A stretch of 21,253 bases of DNA, from the NCBI GenBank assembly GCA_024811115.1, contig JAKOGH010000498.1:1-21253 (forward strand). Reading direction: 5' to 3'. Within the stretch, counting starts at the first letter, position 1. The number at the start of each line of letters is the position of its first letter. The notes beneath the pieces were generated by a model. That model did no database searches, was not told the DNA's origin, and saw nothing but the letters and a program-made list of their open reading frames with translations. The translations under genes and the position numbers were made by a program. Of this stretch, positions 19,466-21,253 are shown piece after piece. The stretch comes from Terana coerulea. Taxonomy: Eukaryota > Basidiomycota > Agaricomycetes > Polyporales > Phanerochaetaceae.

Positions 19466-20339
19466 ATGCATCCTCGACAATGGTTACCCAACATCATGTG
19501 CAGATCTCTGAGAATGGTGTATGCTTTCATCTACATGATGTTTCTGGTACGTCATTTCTTGTATGCTCTTCCAGATGCTTCTCTCATCCCGCGTTTTCCT
19601 GAGCAGGGCTTCGGTCTCAGCTTTGGCTCAGATCTGTACCTGGCGATCAGCAAGTACGGCTGACACAGCCTCGGCCAGACGTCCGCCATGGAGTCTCAGT
19701 TCCTGCACAGGCTCTTCTCCGCGACCAACATGTTTGCAGAACTGCAAAGCCTCGCTGGAACATTCACGTTTCTGGACGCGACGGCGTCAGAATCCGATCA
19801 TGGTGAAAGGTACGGCCTCACTACTGGACAAACCGTTGTTTTGGCTAACACGCGCATACAGGTTGCTACTGCGACGGCGCGACCCAGCCTGGCCGTGGTG
19901 GCGCCAGCCGTTCCCGTGGTGGACGCTGCTCTTCCTCGTCCCGCTCTACGCCACGTGCTCGTCGCTCGCGAACCTGCAGCACATGCGCAGCGTGCAGCTG
20001 TCCGTCATGGCTGTCTTCTCCTGCGCCACATACGCGACAACGAAGGCCGTGATGCTCTACGTCTAGGACCACATCTCCGTCGTCTCTGCGCTCGGCGCGG
20101 TTGTCATCGGCCTCTGCGGCAACATCTGGTCGTGCCTCGGCGGCGGCCCGGCGTTCACGTCCACGATCACAGGCTTGCTCTTCCTCATTCCCGTGAGTGC
20201 TTTGCAGTTGTGGTTGGCGATGCTCTTCGAGCCGGGCTGACATGTGTTTTAGTCGGCCATTGGTAATGGAGGAGGGCTCATAGCCAACTACCGAACGGCC
20301 GCTGAGCAATACTGCCAGGAGAATAAGGACCAACATTAG
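19466..20339 (+). pseudogene. ThrE/DUF1212 (Prm10-like) membrane transporter, truncated pseudogene
   Basis: Exons about 19466-19546, 19607-19809, 19862-20192 and 20253-20339 join in phase. They match the C-terminal half of fungal ThrE-like putative Thr/Ser exporters: NIMCRSLRMVYAFIYMMFL, GFGLSFGSDLYLAIS, GTFTFLDATAS, RDPAWPWWRQPFPWWTLLFL, LYATCSSLANLQ, GLCGNIWSCLGGGPAFTSTI and TGLLFLIP. There are two in-frame stops: TGA at 19661-19663 and TAG at 20064-20066. Both could come from C-to-T changes (CGA, CAG), but that is inference. The N-terminal half of the domain is missing upstream; a stop lies in frame at 19460. The C-terminus stops after AAEQYCQENKDQH, where family members go on to a last membrane helix. 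Confidence 0.75.
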
Positions 20340-20522
20340 ACTACGAGGCCACTTTATTAATGTATAAGTAGTACAGTCATTATTGAACCCATTCTACCAG
20401 TGGATATATCCAAAATCAAGGGAAGTGAAACCAAATTAGCCAGCTCAATAAAGTATACCTATCTCGAAGTGAAGATGATTGTAGTCTTTATGTGTTTGCA
20501 TCCCCAGCGTCCTTTGGGAGCC

Positions 20523-21253
20523 CTACCGCGCAACAGCGTAACCTGGGATTTCAAAGCCAGAGTCTGCCCATGGATTAACCTTCGCTTCGTCAGAAGATAG
20601 CCAAGGAGTGGCTGTCGACGGCAGGTGAATAGGGACGCTTGAAAACTTCCTTGCAGTACCTAGCAGACCCAAAGAAATAAGAATTAACAATCAGAGGGCA
20701 GAGGGCAAGGCTTGCCTGATGTATGAGAACCAGTTTCGTAGATGCGAACCCGCTTCAAGGGTCGCGAACTAGACGCTGTGGGCGGAGTGCCGGCAGTCTC
20801 CCTTGGACGCTTCAATTGAGAGCGCGCGCCCGAAGGCTTCGGTGTTACGTTCATGTCGGCATCGTCGTCGCTGCTCGAGATCGAGATCACAGCTATCATT
20901 CCAAACCACCATATGTCAGTGCTGTATACAGATGATGTGATTCCAAAGAGACGTACGTTGCCTGGCTTTGTTCATTGCGCTATCAACTTGGAATGCTGAA
21001 TCATCGTCTCCACCACTTGTAGATTCGCCATCGAGTTGCAGGAGAACGGACTCGCTATCACCTTCACTCTCCATGCTGCCGCTTCGATTATCCGAAGGAG
21101 GTTGGTAATCCTCAGTCTCAGATTGATCGGACTCTGAGACGTCAGAGTTAGCGGCGCGGTCACTGTTGCTGCCATTGGATGCACCACTGCTCCATGAGCC
21201 CTGCCAGCCTCGACGGACCGTGGCTGGGACAGCTTTATTTAGAGCTAGGTATT
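20523..21253 (-). CDS. 3' part of an unidentified Ser/Asp-rich protein gene (runs off the right edge)
   Basis: The visible 202 codons come from exons 21253-20957 (open at the edge), 20892-20716 and 20659-20523. The sequence is low in hydrophobics: NSDVSESDQSETEDYQPPSD, SMESEGDSESVLLQLDGE, VISISSSDDDADMN, then a basic RPLKRVRIYETGSHTSG and the C-terminus SDEAKVNPWADSGFEIPGYA VAR, with TAG at 20523-20525. The intron between the last two exons (20660-20715) has a GC donor (gcaagc). It is supported by a clean 45-codon frame after the acceptor; without splicing the protein ends within 12 codons. The KRVRI stretch could be a nuclear signal. The composition suggests a disordered nuclear protein, but no domain is recognised. 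It converges on the ThrE pseudogene, 183 bp away. Confidence 0.6.

Noticed and set aside
1..21253. tRNA, rRNA, CRISPR or bacterial-type operon signals
   Set aside because: No B-box-like GGTTCGA in a tRNA setting, no regularly spaced direct repeats and no polycistronic layout were seen; the octamer array is irregular and lacks spacer-repeat structure.

Overview
The window looks like nuclear DNA of a basidiomycete fungus, most likely an Agaricomycete. Genes are dense and cut by many short introns (about 47-66 nt, GT-AG with a few GC-AG). Exons of 13-31 nt occur. The dominant family is secreted A1 aspartic peptidases of the polyporopepsin type. This is inferred from gene structure and protein motifs; no database search was possible.

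Region by region. (1) 1-8.5 kb holds three head-to-tail A1 aspartic peptidase genes on the + strand. The first (523-2263) is badly decayed: both catalytic motifs are altered, there are two frameshifts, a lost splice acceptor and an unrecognisable flap. The second (3587-5373, 411 aa) and third (6768-8514, 412 aa) look intact. The two spacers carry collinear, diverged pieces of the same unidentified gene relic, so the duplicated unit appears to be 'relic plus peptidase', about 3.18 kb long. (2) 9-15.4 kb is a housekeeping block: a Tra2/SR-like RRM protein (- strand, with an apparent one-base frameshift in its Gly-rich tail), a mitochondrial cytochrome c oxidase subunit of the Cox6/Va family (+), a small ankyrin-repeat protein resembling Yar1 (+) and histidyl-tRNA synthetase (-) with two in-frame starts that suggest mitochondrial and cytosolic forms. 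(3) 15.4-18 kb has a 205-bp palindromic MITE flanked by TA, then a fourth aspartic peptidase gene on the - strand, complete except for one missing base just after its first catalytic motif. (4) 18-21.25 kb is accessory and partly decayed: a minus-strand exon pair encoding an aromatic hydrophobic segment, an array of seven CCGTAACT octamers, an unidentified acidic-protein gene or relic, a truncated ThrE/DUF1212 (Prm10-like) transporter pseudogene with two in-frame stops, and the 3' part of an unidentified Ser/Asp-rich protein gene running off the right edge.

How it fits together. The peptidases are a small family expanding and decaying in place: two of four copies are intact, one has a single lesion and one has many. 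Exon lengths are nearly constant across all four, which makes the lesions easy to place. The housekeeping genes between are unrelated neighbours, not an operon. I found no CRISPR, rRNA, tRNA or clear bacterial-type system. The most unusual signals are the octamer array, the palindromic MITE, the peptidase with both DTG motifs changed, and the duplicated relic between peptidase genes.
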